Below, one piece after another: positions 33,426 to 41,216 of a stretch of 64,000 nt of DNA; position 1 is the first letter of the stretch; every line of letters begins with the position of its first letter. A program made the position numbers and the translations under genes. The notes beneath the pieces are model-generated. The model was not told the DNA's origin. It saw only the letters and a program-made list of their open reading frames with translations, and did no database searches. This stretch comes from Nonomuraea jabiensis. GTDB taxonomy: Bacteria > Actinomycetota > Actinomycetes > Streptosporangiales > Streptosporangiaceae. The stretch lies in contig NZ_JACHMB010000001.1 in NCBI RefSeq assembly GCF_014204795.1, forward strand, positions 12,366,501 to 12,430,500, given 5' to 3'.

Positions 33426-35648
33426 GTGGCGCGCGACACAGTTGAGACTCATTTCACCCAGGCGGTTGCGACGCTGAAGGCGGGCCCCGCGCGAGATCCG
33501 GGGCTGCCGGTCCGCGAGGGCAGCTCGCTGACCGGAGAGCAGTGCATGCGGCTGTTCCGGCGCCAGCTCGACAGCCGCCTGCTGGACATCGCGGCCCGCT
33601 GGCTGCGCGAGCGGGACGAGGGCTTCTACACGATCGGCTCCGCCGGCCACGAGGGCAACGCGGCCGTCGCCGCCGCCCTGCGGCCCACCGATCCGGCCCT
33701 GCTCCACTACCGCTCCGGCGCCTTCTACCTGACCAGGTCAGAGCAGGCCGGCAGGCTGCCCGAGCAGGGCATCCGCGACGTGCTGATGGGCCTGGCCGCG
33801 GCGGCCGACGAGCCGATCGCGGGCGGGCGGCACAAGGTGTTCGGCCATCCCGACCTGGCCGTCATCCCCCAGACCTCGACGATCGCCAGCCACCTGCCCA
33901 GGTCCGTCGGCGTGGCCTTCGCCATCGAGCGGGCGGCGGCGGCGATCGGCGAGCAGGCCCGCTGGCCCGCCGACGCGGTCGCGGTGTGCAGCTTCGGCGA
34001 CGCCTCGATCAACCACGCGAGCGCGCTGAGCGGCTTCAACACCGCCTCCTACGCCACCTACCAGGGACAGGCGCTGCCGCTGCTGTTCGTGTGCGAGGAC
34101 AACGGCATCGGCATCAGCGTCCGCACGCCCAAGGGCTGGGTGGAGGCGGCGCTGCGGCGCCCCGGCATCGAATACTTCGCCGCCGACGGCTGCGACCTCG
34201 CCGCGGCCTACGACGCCGCCGTCCGCGCGGTCCGGCACGTACGCGAGCGCCGCTCCCCCGCCTTCCTCCACCTGACCACCGTGCGGCTCATGGGGCACGC
34301 CGGCTCCGACGTCGAGCAGGCCTACCGCACGCAGCGCGAGATCAGGGCCGACCTGGAGCGCGACCCGCTCGTGCGCACGGCCGAGCTGCTCGTGCGGGCG
34401 GGGCAGAGCACGCCGGAGGAGCTGCTCAAGACGTACGAGTCGCAGCGCGAGCACGTGCTGCGGCTCGCGCTGGAGACGACGCGCAGCCCGCGGCTCGGCT
34501 CCGCCAAGGAGGTCATGGAGCCGATCGCACCGCGCAAGCCGGAGCTGATCGCCAAGATCAGCCCGATGGCGGCCTCGGCCCCGGAGCGGGAGAAGGCGTT
34601 CGCCGGGGCGCTGCCCGAGCACGACAAGCCGCTGACGCTCTCGCAGGCCGTCAACCGCACGCTCGCCGACGCGCTGGCCGTCTACCCCGAGATGACCGTG
34701 TTCGGCGAGGACGTCGCCAAGAAGGGCGGCGTCTACGGCGTGACCAGGGGGCTGCAGAAGCGGTTCGGCGCCGCCCGGGTGTTCGACACGTTGCTGGACG
34801 AGCAGGCCATCCTGGGGCTGGCGCTCGGCGCCGGCGTGTCGGGGCTGCTGCCCGTGCCGGAGATCCAGTACCTCGCCTACCTGCACAACGCGCTCGACCA
34901 GATCCGGGGGGAGGCGGCCACGCTGTCGTTCTTCTCGCGCGGCGCCTACACCAACCCGATGGTGGTCCGGGTGGCCGGCTACGCCTACCAGAAGGGGTTC
35001 GGCGGCCACTTCCACAACGACAACGCGGTGGGCGCGCTGCGCGACATCCCCGGCCTGGTCATCGCCTCGCCCGCGCGCCCCGACGACGCGGCCGCCATGC
35101 TGCGCACGTGCCTGGCGGCGGCCCGCACGTCCGGGTCGGTGTGCGTGTTCCTGGAGCCGATCGCGCTCTACCACACGCGCGACCTGTTCGAGGAGGGCGA
35201 CGGGGGGTGGCTGGCGCCGTACGCGCCGCCCGGGCGCTGGCCGGAGACGCACGTGCCGATCGGGCAGGCGCGCTCCTACGGCGACGGGCGCGACCTGACG
35301 ATCGTGACGTTCGGCAACGGCGTGCGGATGAGCCTGCGGGCCGCGGTGCGGCTGACCCAGGAGGGGTACGGGTGCCGCGTGCTCGACCTGCGCTGGCTGG
35401 CGCCGCTCCCGATGGACGACGTGCTGCGGGCGGCCGAGCTGACCGGCAACGTGCTGATCGCCGACGAGACCCGGCACACCGGCGGCGTGTCGGAGGGCAT
35501 CATGGCGGAGCTGGCCGACGCCGGGTTCACCGGCAAGCTCGCGCGGGTCACCTCGTCCGACAGCTTCATCCCCCTGGGCGGGGCGGCCGACCACGTGCTG
35601 CTGTCGGAGGCGGAGATCGAGCAGGCGGCGCGCAAGCTCCTGGGGTGA
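33426..35648 (+). CDS. 2-oxo acid dehydrogenase E1, fused alpha and beta subunits (branched-chain type)
   Basis: A 740-residue protein joining E1-alpha (about residues 1-370) to E1-beta (about 400-740). The thiamine-diphosphate motif is CSFGDASINHA followed by VCEDNGIGIS, with the His of SAGHEGN and HYRSGAFY near the active site; the beta part has TVFGEDVAKKGGVYGVT, PVPEIQYLAYLHNALDQI and DLRWLAPLP. The motifs fit branched-chain 2-oxo acid dehydrogenase, which feeds isovaleryl-CoA into the operon at 23029-28606. E2 and E3 genes are not in the window. GTG 33426 is used; its ribosome-binding site is weak. Confidence 0.85.
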   Translation: MARDTVETHFTQAVATLKAGPARDPGLPVREGSSLTGEQCMRLFRRQLDSRLLDIAARWLRERDEGFYTIGSAGHEGNAAVAAALRPTDPALLHYRSGAFYLTRSEQAGRLPEQGIRDVLMGLAAAADEPIAGGRHKVFGHPDLAVIPQTSTIASHLPRSVGVAFAIERAAAAIGEQARWPADAVAVCSFGDASINHASALSGFNTASYATYQGQALPLLFVCEDNGIGISVRTPKGWVEAALRRPGIEYFAADGCDLAAAYDAAVRAVRHVRERRSPAFLHLTTVRLMGHAGSDVEQAYRTQREIRADLERDPLVRTAELLVRAGQSTPEELLKTYESQREHVLRLALETTRSPRLGSAKEVMEPIAPRKPELIAKISPMAASAPEREKAFAGALPEHDKPLTLSQAVNRTLADALAVYPEMTVFGEDVAKKGGVYGVTRGLQKRFGAARVFDTLLDEQAILGLALGAGVSGLLPVPEIQYLAYLHNALDQIRGEAATLSFFSRGAYTNPMVVRVAGYAYQKGFGGHFHNDNAVGALRDIPGLVIASPARPDDAAAMLRTCLAAARTSGSVCVFLEPIALYHTRDLFEEGDGGWLAPYAPPGRWPETHVPIGQARSYGDGRDLTIVTFGNGVRMSLRAAVRLTQEGYGCRVLDLRWLAPLPMDDVLRAAELTGNVLIADETRHTGGVSEGIMAELADAGFTGKLARVTSSDSFIPLGGAADHVLLSEAEIEQAARKLLG

Positions 35649-35682
35649 GCCCTGGAGTGAGCCCTGGAGTGAGCGCTGCGGG

Positions 35683-37692
35683 CTACGAGGTCGAGCGGGC
35701 GACGGCGCCCCTGATGCAGGTGGGCTTCGACCAGGCGACCGTCGAGCTCTCCGAGATGCGCAGCGGGACGCCCACCAGGAAGCAGTAGCCGCTGTCCGGG
35801 TCCAACCCTGCGACGCGGGTGGCGGTGGCGCCCTGGCCCAGGGCGGTGATGGCCTGCTCGCCCTTCTTGATCGGGGAACGCTGGAGGACCACCGGGTAGC
35901 GGCGGGCGCCGGCGGGGAGCGTCCACTTCAGCTCGACGAGGGCGCCCTGGTCGGCGGTCACCTTCAGGCCGCGCGGGGTCAGCGCGGCGACGGACTGCTT
36001 GTCGATGGGTTCGGTGTCCTGGGTGCCCGGCTCGGAGGCCGAGGGCTGGGTGGTCTGTGGTCGGTCGTCCTGCTGGAGCGACAGGTAGACGGCCGCGCTG
36101 GTGCCGCCCACGACGACGGCCGCCACTGCGGCGCCGATCACCAGGCCCCGCGGCAGGCGTCCCCCGCCGCCCGGCGCGGTCGTCGCGCCGTGCGCCGGCG
36201 GGGCGGTGGCCGAGGCGACGGACGCCCCGGCCGCGTGGTAGCCGGACGCCCCGGCCGCGTGGTAGCCGGACGCCCCGGCCGCGTGGTAGCCGGACGGCCC
36301 ACCGCCCGCGCCCGGGCCCTGCGCACTGCCCGCGCCCGGCGCCTGGGTGCCACCGATGCCCGCCGCATGCGCGCCGCCGGCGTCCGGCACCCGTGCACCG
36401 CCGCCGCCCGCCGCATGCGCACCGTTGCCGCCAGCCGCATGCGCGCCGCCGGTGCCCGGCGCATGCGCGCCGCTGTTGCCCGCCGCATACGCGCCAGGAG
36501 GCCCGCCCCCGGGGAGGCCGCCGATTCCCGGCGCGTGCTGGCCCGTGGCGTACGGGGCGCCGGTGCCCGCCGCCCGCGCCTCCGGAGCGAACGGTGACGG
36601 CTGCGCCTCCGGAGCGAAGGGCGACGGTCGCGCTTCCGGGGCGAACGGCGACGGCTGGCCGGGCAGGTGGTTGCCCGTGGTCGGCAGGTGGTTGCCGGTA
36701 GACGGCAGGTGGTTGCCCGTGGTCGGGGGCTGGGGGCTCCCAGGGGGCTGGGGACTCCCCGGGGGCTGGGGTTCGCCGGTGGGTGGGTCGTCGAGGCGGG
36801 GGCGGGGCACCGTGGACATCGCCGGTCCCGGGCCGGGGTCCTGGCCCACCAGGTCGGTCACCGGCAGGCCCAGCTCGGTCTGCACCTCCTGCAGCCGCCG
36901 GGCGAACTCCCGCGCCGACCCGTACCGCACCTCGGGCTGCTTGGACATCGCCCGCATGACCGTCTCGAAGACCGGCGGCGGCACGTCGGAGCGGTTGATC
37001 GGGGGCGGCTCGATGCTGAGCACCCGGTACATCAGGGGCGCGATCGACGGGTCCGTCGGGTTGTGGAAGGCGGGCTGGCCGGCCAGCAGGTGGTAGAGGG
37101 TCGAGCCGAGCGAGTAGATGTCGGTCGAGGCCGAGTGCGGCTGGCCGGTGAGCACCTCGGGGGCGGCGTGCAGCGGGGTGAACGCCTGCGACGTGGCCGA
37201 GATCTCCGAGGAGTCCACGACCCGGGCCACGCCGAAGTCGGCGATGGCGAGCTCGCCGTACCGGGAGATGAGGATGTTCTGCGGCTTGATGTCGCCGTGC
37301 AGGACCCCGGCCTCGTGTACGGCGGCCAGCGCCCCGGCCAGCTTCACCCCGGCCCGCAGCACCTCGGGCACCGGCAGCGGCCCCTCCTTGCGGACCTTGT
37401 CGCGCAGCGAGCCGTTCTCGAAGTAGTCCATCGCGATGTACGGCTTGCCGGAGCGGGTGACGCCGGTGTCGAAGACGGTCACGACGTTCGGATGGCCGGT
37501 CAGGCGGCCGGTGAGCTGCAGCTCGCGCTGGAACCTGCGCATCGTGCGCTGGTCGACCCGGTCGACGGACAGCACCTTGAGCGCCACGACCCGGTCGAGG
37601 CGCTCCTGGTAGGCGCGGTACACGACGGCGAAGCCGCCCTGGCCCGCCTGATCGAGTACCCGGTAGCCGGGCGCGTCCTCGACTGGCAGCAC
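35683..37692 (-). CDS. Membrane serine/threonine protein kinase with FN3-like extracellular domain
   Basis: A 669-residue PknB-type receptor kinase. The kinase domain (about 9-275) shows the glycine loop GQGGFAVVY, K39 in VALKVL, the catalytic loop LHGDIKPQNIL and DFG at 152-154. The usual HRD is HGD (H132, G133, D134), so it is a non-RD kinase and may not need activation-loop phosphorylation. Residues about 290-510 are a Pro/Gly/Ala/His-rich linker with tandem repeats, followed by a transmembrane helix (GLVIGAAVAAVVVGGTSAAVYL) and an extracellular FN3-like domain of 100 residues. GTG 37692 has a GGGGGAG site. The ligand is unknown; an M50-like protease gene lies 45 bp downstream of its start, same strand. 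Confidence 0.9.
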   Translation of the reverse strand: MLPVEDAPGYRVLDQAGQGGFAVVYRAYQERLDRVVALKVLSVDRVDQRTMRRFQRELQLTGRLTGHPNVVTVFDTGVTRSGKPYIAMDYFENGSLRDKVRKEGPLPVPEVLRAGVKLAGALAAVHEAGVLHGDIKPQNILISRYGELAIADFGVARVVDSSEISATSQAFTPLHAAPEVLTGQPHSASTDIYSLGSTLYHLLAGQPAFHNPTDPSIAPLMYRVLSIEPPPINRSDVPPPVFETVMRAMSKQPEVRYGSAREFARRLQEVQTELGLPVTDLVGQDPGPGPAMSTVPRPRLDDPPTGEPQPPGSPQPPGSPQPPTTGNHLPSTGNHLPTTGNHLPGQPSPFAPEARPSPFAPEAQPSPFAPEARAAGTGAPYATGQHAPGIGGLPGGGPPGAYAAGNSGAHAPGTGGAHAAGGNGAHAAGGGGARVPDAGGAHAAGIGGTQAPGAGSAQGPGAGGGPSGYHAAGASGYHAAGASGYHAAGASVASATAPPAHGATTAPGGGGRLPRGLVIGAAVAAVVVGGTSAAVYLSLQQDDRPQTTQPSASEPGTQDTEPIDKQSVAALTPRGLKVTADQGALVELKWTLPAGARRYPVVLQRSPIKKGEQAITALGQGATATRVAGLDPDSGYCFLVGVPLRISESSTVAWSKPTCIRGAVARSTS
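36221..36724. repeat. Tandem coding repeats in the kinase linker
   Basis: Within the kinase gene, 36221-36292 holds three identical 24-bp units encoding GYHAAGAS; about 36340-36500 is a degenerate run of Gly-Ala-His triplets (GAHAAG-like); about 36590-36660 carries three PSPFAPEA units; 36662-36724 holds three 21-bp units encoding TGNHLPS/T. All are in frame. The identical 24-bp units suggest recent expansion. Confidence 0.85.
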
Positions 37693-37737
37693 GGCACTCC
37701 CCCCTGTTGCAGGCGAGTTTAGTGCGAATTTTGGGGG

Positions 37738-38436
37738 TTAGAGCGGATTCATAAGGTACGCGCCGAAGGCCGCGGACAGGACCGACACCACCAGGAAGAA
37801 GAACACGTAGAACCCGCCGGGCAGGAACGTCAGCCTGGCCAGCTGGTCCGCGTCGGAGTCTCTCGCCTGCCGCCTGCGCCGCTTGCGCTGCAGCTCGATG
37901 ATCGGCCTGATCCCGCCGAACAGCAGGATCCAGACCGCGACCAGGGCCACGACCTGCTGCACCTCGGCGGGCGCGTACATGATCAGGGCGAACACGGCGC
38001 CGCCGGTGGCGAGCAGGATCAGCGCGCCGTACAGGTTGCGGATCAGCAGCAGCATGCAGACCAGGAACAGCAGCACGCTCCAGATCAGCAGCGTGATGTG
38101 CCCCATCTCGGTCAGCCAGGCGGCGGCCAGCCCCAGCAGCGGAGGCGCTAAATAGCCGGCGAGCGCGGTCAGCACCATGCCGGGGCCGGTGGGCCGACCC
38201 CTGGTCAGCGTCACGCCGGAGGTGTCGGAGTGGAGGCGGATGCCTTCGAGCTTGCGCCGGGTGACCAGCGCCATCAGCGCGTGGCCGCCCTCGTGGGCGA
38301 TCGTGATCAGGCCTCTGGTCACCTGCCAGGGCATGCGGAAGCCGACGAGCACGAACGCGGCCAGAGCCGAGACCCCCACGACCCAGGGGTCGGGGTCAGG
38401 CTGAACCTTGATCAGGTGGGCCCAGAGCTGTTCCAT
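37738..38436 (-). CDS. M50B-like integral membrane metallopeptidase
   Basis: A 232-residue membrane protein with about six hydrophobic segments. The zinc-binding HExxH motif appears as IAHEGGHALMAL in an early helix, with a GYLAPPLLG loop after the second segment. The family is actinobacterial M50B-like peptidases, relatives of site-2 proteases that cut within membranes, though no substrate is known for this branch. The short C-terminal Arg-rich region is cytosolic. It lies downstream of the divergent amidohydrolase remnant and ends 45 bp before the kinase start. Confidence 0.8.
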   Translation of the reverse strand: MEQLWAHLIKVQPDPDPWVVGVSALAAFVLVGFRMPWQVTRGLITIAHEGGHALMALVTRRKLEGIRLHSDTSGVTLTRGRPTGPGMVLTALAGYLAPPLLGLAAAWLTEMGHITLLIWSVLLFLVCMLLLIRNLYGALILLATGGAVFALIMYAPAEVQQVVALVAVWILLFGGIRPIIELQRKRRRRQARDSDADQLARLTFLPGGFYVFFFLVVSVLSAAFGAYLMNPL

Positions 38437-38470
38437 CGAGGAGAAACCCTATCCAGGTAGCGTCTCCTCC

Positions 38471-38735
38471 GTGGCCACAGAACAAGATTCTGACGCCCGG
38501 GTGCCGGACTGGTGGCGACCTTCTACCCCGAGCTGCCCCGAGCGCCAGTCCGGTGTCCGTGCCGGGCGGGCACGTCGGCCCCGGGCCGATCGGCGAGGTG
38601 CTGCGCGGGCATCCGGCATTGCTTGATCTGGGCATTTCCGGCAAGGTGGTGCTCGGCAGTGACTTCCCGACGATTCTCGGCCTGGGGGCCTGGTCGCGGG
38701 CGGTGTGCTGGGGCAACGGCGCGGCCATGATCTGA
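38471..38735 (+). pseudogene. Remnant of an amidohydrolase gene (N- and C-terminal pieces only)
   Basis: From GTG 38471 the first 16 codons read VATEQDSDARVPDWWR, like the start of actinobacterial TIM-barrel amidohydrolases. After a shift of frame, codons from about 38553 read GPGPIGEVLRGHPALLDLG, then KVVLGSDFPTI and AVCWGNGAAMI with a stop at 38733-38735, the conserved C-terminus of the same family. The middle 200 or so residues, including the metal ligands, are gone. I read this as an internal deletion plus frame loss. The stop lies just before the SnoaL-like gene. Confidence 0.7.
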
Positions 38736-38742
38736 TGGAGGG

Positions 38743-39210
38743 GTGAACGATCGGCACGTGGCGCTCATCAGCGCTTTCTACGACGCTCTGGGCCGCGCGG
38801 ACTTCGCGGCCATGGAACGCTGCTACCACCCCGAGGTCAGCTTCGGCGATCCGATCTTCCAGGAGGTCGAGGGGCGTGACCGCGTGATGACGATGTGGCG
38901 GCTGCAGCTCGGCGTGCGCGACGGCCTCAGATCCACCTACTGCGACGTGACGGCTGACGACTTCACCGGCACCGCGCACTGGACCTCCCGTTACACCTTC
39001 TCCAGGACCGGGCGCCAGGTCGTCAACGAGATCGACGCGCTGTTCAGGTTCGAGGATGACCTGATCGTCCGCCACCACGACGAATTCGACTTCAAGCGCT
39101 GGTCGAAGATGGCGCTGGGCAGGCCGCACGGGCTGCTGTTCGGCTGGACGCCGATGTGGCGCAAGACCATCAGGGACCGCGCCACGCAACGACTCGACGA
39201 GCTCTCGTAG
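38743..39210 (+). CDS. SnoaL/NTF2-like protein
   Basis: A 155-residue NTF2-fold protein: the N-terminal helix ALISAFYDALGRADFAAMERCYHPEVSFGDPIF and the strand LFRFEDDLIVRHHDEFDFKRWSKMAL are typical of the SnoaL-like group, whose cone-shaped pocket serves isomerases, hydrolases or ligand carriers. No catalytic set can be assigned. GTG 38743 follows GGAGGGGTGAAC only closely, with GAGG three bases upstream. It sits between the amidohydrolase remnant and corA, 15 bp before the latter. Confidence 0.8.
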   Translation: MNDRHVALISAFYDALGRADFAAMERCYHPEVSFGDPIFQEVEGRDRVMTMWRLQLGVRDGLRSTYCDVTADDFTGTAHWTSRYTFSRTGRQVVNEIDALFRFEDDLIVRHHDEFDFKRWSKMALGRPHGLLFGWTPMWRKTIRDRATQRLDELS

Positions 39211-39225
39211 TTCCAGGAAGTGACC

Positions 39226-40344
39226 ATGGCCAGGGTTAAGGGGTTCAGGCGCAGCGGCGACGTCCAGGAGGAAGCGCCCGAGCACTCGATGGACCCGCGT
39301 GCCGCGGAGGAGCGGCCCTACCGGCCGACCGTCATCGACAACGCCATCTACCGCGACGGCAGGCGCGTCGACACCCCCGGCTCCCTGGGCGCCGCCTTCG
39401 AGTGCCTCAAGGAGATACCGCGCAGCATGGCCTGGATCGGCCTCTACCGGCCGAAGGAGTGGGAGCTGGTCAAGCTCGGCGAGGAGTTCGAGCTGCACGA
39501 GCTGGCGCTGGAGGACGCGATCGTCGGCTCCCAGCGGCCCAAGGCCGACCGCTACGGCGACACGCTGTTCGTGGTGCTGCGGGCCGCGCGCTACCTGGAC
39601 GACGTGGAGGAGGTCGCGTTCGGGGAGGTGCACGTCTTCATCGGCCCCAACTTCGTGATCACCGTACGCCACGCCGAGGCCCCCGACCTGCAGGCCGTGC
39701 GCAAGCGCATGGAGTCCGAGCCCGAGCTGCTGAAGCAGGGCCCGCAGGCCGTCCTGTACGCCATCCTCGACGCCGTGGTCGACGGCTACGCTCCGGTGGT
39801 GGCCGGGCTGCAGAAGGACATCGAGGAGATCGAGGTCCAGGTCTTCGGCGGCGACCCGTCGGTGTCGCGGCGGGTCTACGAGCTGTCCGGCGAGGTGATC
39901 GAGTTCCAGCGGGCCACGGCGCCGCTGGTGGGCATGCTGCACGCGTTCATCGCGGGGGCCTCCAAGCACGGGATGAACGACGAGCTGCAGAGCTATCTGC
40001 GTGACGTGGCCGACCACGCGATCACGGTGTCGGAGCGGATCTCCGCGTTCCGGCAGATGCTGCAGGACATCCTGATCGTCAACTCGACGCTGGTGACGCA
40101 GGCGCAGAACGCGGAGATGGCCCGGATGACGGAGGCGAGCATCCAGCAGGGGGAGGAGGTCAAGAAGATTTCCGCCTGGGCCGCCATCCTGTTCGCTCCG
40201 ACATTGGTCGGAACCATTTACGGGATGAATTTCGACTTCATGCCGGAAACGCACTGGGCATTCGGTTACCCATTCGCGATCGTGCTGATGGCGGCCGTCT
40301 GTTTGACCCTTTATCTCGTCTTCAAACGCCGCGACTGGCTCTGA
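39226..40344 (+). CDS. corA: CorA-type magnesium/divalent cation channel
   Basis: A 372-residue CorA protein. A large cytosolic N-terminal domain with a long coiled helix (about residues 150-300) precedes two C-terminal transmembrane helices; the selectivity motif YGMNF sits at the end of the first, followed by the short loop DFMPETHW, then AIVLMAAVCLTLYLVF and a basic end KRRDWL. It forms a homopentamer passing Mg2+ or other divalent cations. ATG 39226 has AGGAAG five bases upstream, better than the GTG at 39220. No metal-responsive leader is visible in the 15-bp gap. Confidence 0.95.
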   Translation: MARVKGFRRSGDVQEEAPEHSMDPRAAEERPYRPTVIDNAIYRDGRRVDTPGSLGAAFECLKEIPRSMAWIGLYRPKEWELVKLGEEFELHELALEDAIVGSQRPKADRYGDTLFVVLRAARYLDDVEEVAFGEVHVFIGPNFVITVRHAEAPDLQAVRKRMESEPELLKQGPQAVLYAILDAVVDGYAPVVAGLQKDIEEIEVQVFGGDPSVSRRVYELSGEVIEFQRATAPLVGMLHAFIAGASKHGMNDELQSYLRDVADHAITVSERISAFRQMLQDILIVNSTLVTQAQNAEMARMTEASIQQGEEVKKISAWAAILFAPTLVGTIYGMNFDFMPETHWAFGYPFAIVLMAAVCLTLYLVFKRRDWL

Positions 40345-40347
40345 GCG

Positions 40348-40419
40348 TCACCACATGGCCCCGATCACGATCCCGACCACGATCAGGGCCACCAGGGTGA
40401 CGCGGATGGCGGCGGACAC
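40348..40419 (-). CDS. Possible 23-residue membrane peptide
   Basis: A short frame reading from GTG 40419 encodes SAAIRVTLVALIVVGIVIG after the start residue, ends AMW and stops at 40348-40350. It is almost one transmembrane helix and lies directly after the RHH/Clp-N gene on the same strand. An AGGAGG sequence (complement of 40419-40424) overlaps the start codon by one base, so it could not serve that start in the normal way. Small single-helix proteins are easily missed, but chance hydrophobic frames also occur. Confidence 0.3.
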   Translation of the reverse strand: MSAAIRVTLVALIVVGIVIGAMW

Positions 40420-40430
40420 CTCCTGATCCC

Positions 40431-41183
40431 TCAGGCGTCCAGGCCCGCGTGCGCTTCCAGCCGCTCCAGCCGCTGGACGAGGGGCTGCAGCTCCTGCCGG
40501 ATCGCGGCGGACAGCATCGCCTGGACGGCGGCGGGCTGGGCCTGGGCGTCCTGCTGCGTCTGCGCCCGCAGGTGGACGTAGCCGGCCAGGGCCGCCACCA
40601 CGGCGCGCCTGGTGAGCCTGGGCTCGGCGCCCAGCCCGCGCAGGACCTGGCCGGCGGTCCCGTCAGGCTCGGCGACGAGGCCGAGCAGGAGGTGCTCGCA
40701 GCCGACGTAGTTGTGACCGAGCGAGGTCGCCTCCGTGACGGCGAACTCCAGCGCGTTGGCCGCCGGCCCGCTGAAGTTGCGCGGCTCGGAGGCGCCGGCC
40801 GCGCCGGGGGCGGGCAGGTGGCGGGCCAGGTCGCGTCCGACGTGCTCGGGGTCGATCTCCACGGCCCGCAGGACGTGCAGCGCCAGGTTGGTCCCCTCGC
40901 TCAGCATGGCGCCCAGCAGGTGCTCGGTGCCGACGGCGCCGGCCCCTTCGGTCCGGGCCTGGTCGGCGGCCATTTTGAGGACGGTGCGCGTCCTGGGCGT
41001 GAGGTGCGTCAGCGCCCCGGTGGGCTCTTCGAGGTCGAGGTCGCTCAGGACGGTCTCCCTGATGGCGGTCACCCGGCGGACCGCCTGCTCCAGCGCCCGC
41101 TGGCACACCGCCGACACCGGCACCCCGGCCTGCTTGACCGCTTCGGCGAGTTCGTCCGGCAGGTAGACGTTTATCTTCGGCAT
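40431..41183 (-). CDS. Ribbon-helix-helix domain fused to two Clp-N repeats
   Basis: A 250-residue protein starting with a CopG-like ribbon-helix-helix segment (PKINVYLPDELAEAVKQAGV, about residues 2-22) and continuing with two Clp N-terminal repeats: LTPRTRTVLKMAADQA with GTEHLLGAMLSEG, and FSGPAANALEFAVTEA with YVGCEHLLLGLV. These helical repeats bind substrates or adaptors of ClpC/ClpA; no AAA ATPase domain follows. A DNA-binding domain joined to a Clp-N sensor suggests regulation in response to damaged or antibiotic-modified proteins. The C-terminal 45 residues are helical. The promoter region contains the palindrome at 41194-41210, 11 bp before the ATG. Confidence 0.85.
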   Translation of the reverse strand: MPKINVYLPDELAEAVKQAGVPVSAVCQRALEQAVRRVTAIRETVLSDLDLEEPTGALTHLTPRTRTVLKMAADQARTEGAGAVGTEHLLGAMLSEGTNLALHVLRAVEIDPEHVGRDLARHLPAPGAAGASEPRNFSGPAANALEFAVTEATSLGHNYVGCEHLLLGLVAEPDGTAGQVLRGLGAEPRLTRRAVVAALAGYVHLRAQTQQDAQAQPAAVQAMLSAAIRQELQPLVQRLERLEAHAGLDA

Positions 41184-41193
41184 ACCCCTACGA

Positions 41194-41210
41194 TAACCCC
41201 TATGGGGTTA
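41194..41210. promoter_or_regulatory. Palindrome TAACCCC-TAT-GGGGTTA upstream of the RHH/Clp-N gene
   Basis: A perfect inverted repeat with 7-bp arms and a 3-bp centre lies 11 bp upstream of the RHH/Clp-N start and only 7 bp from the 3' end of the iclR gene. Ribbon-helix-helix proteins bind short palindromes in their own promoters, so autorepression is a natural reading. A second CCCCTA sits beside it (41185-41190). Confidence 0.6.
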
Positions 41211-41216
41211 CACCCG

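Noticed and set aside
35646..35676. Triplicated CTGGAGTGAGC at the end of the E1 gene
   Set aside because: Only about 30 bp, placing repeated stop codons after the gene; probably simple slippage with no further meaning.
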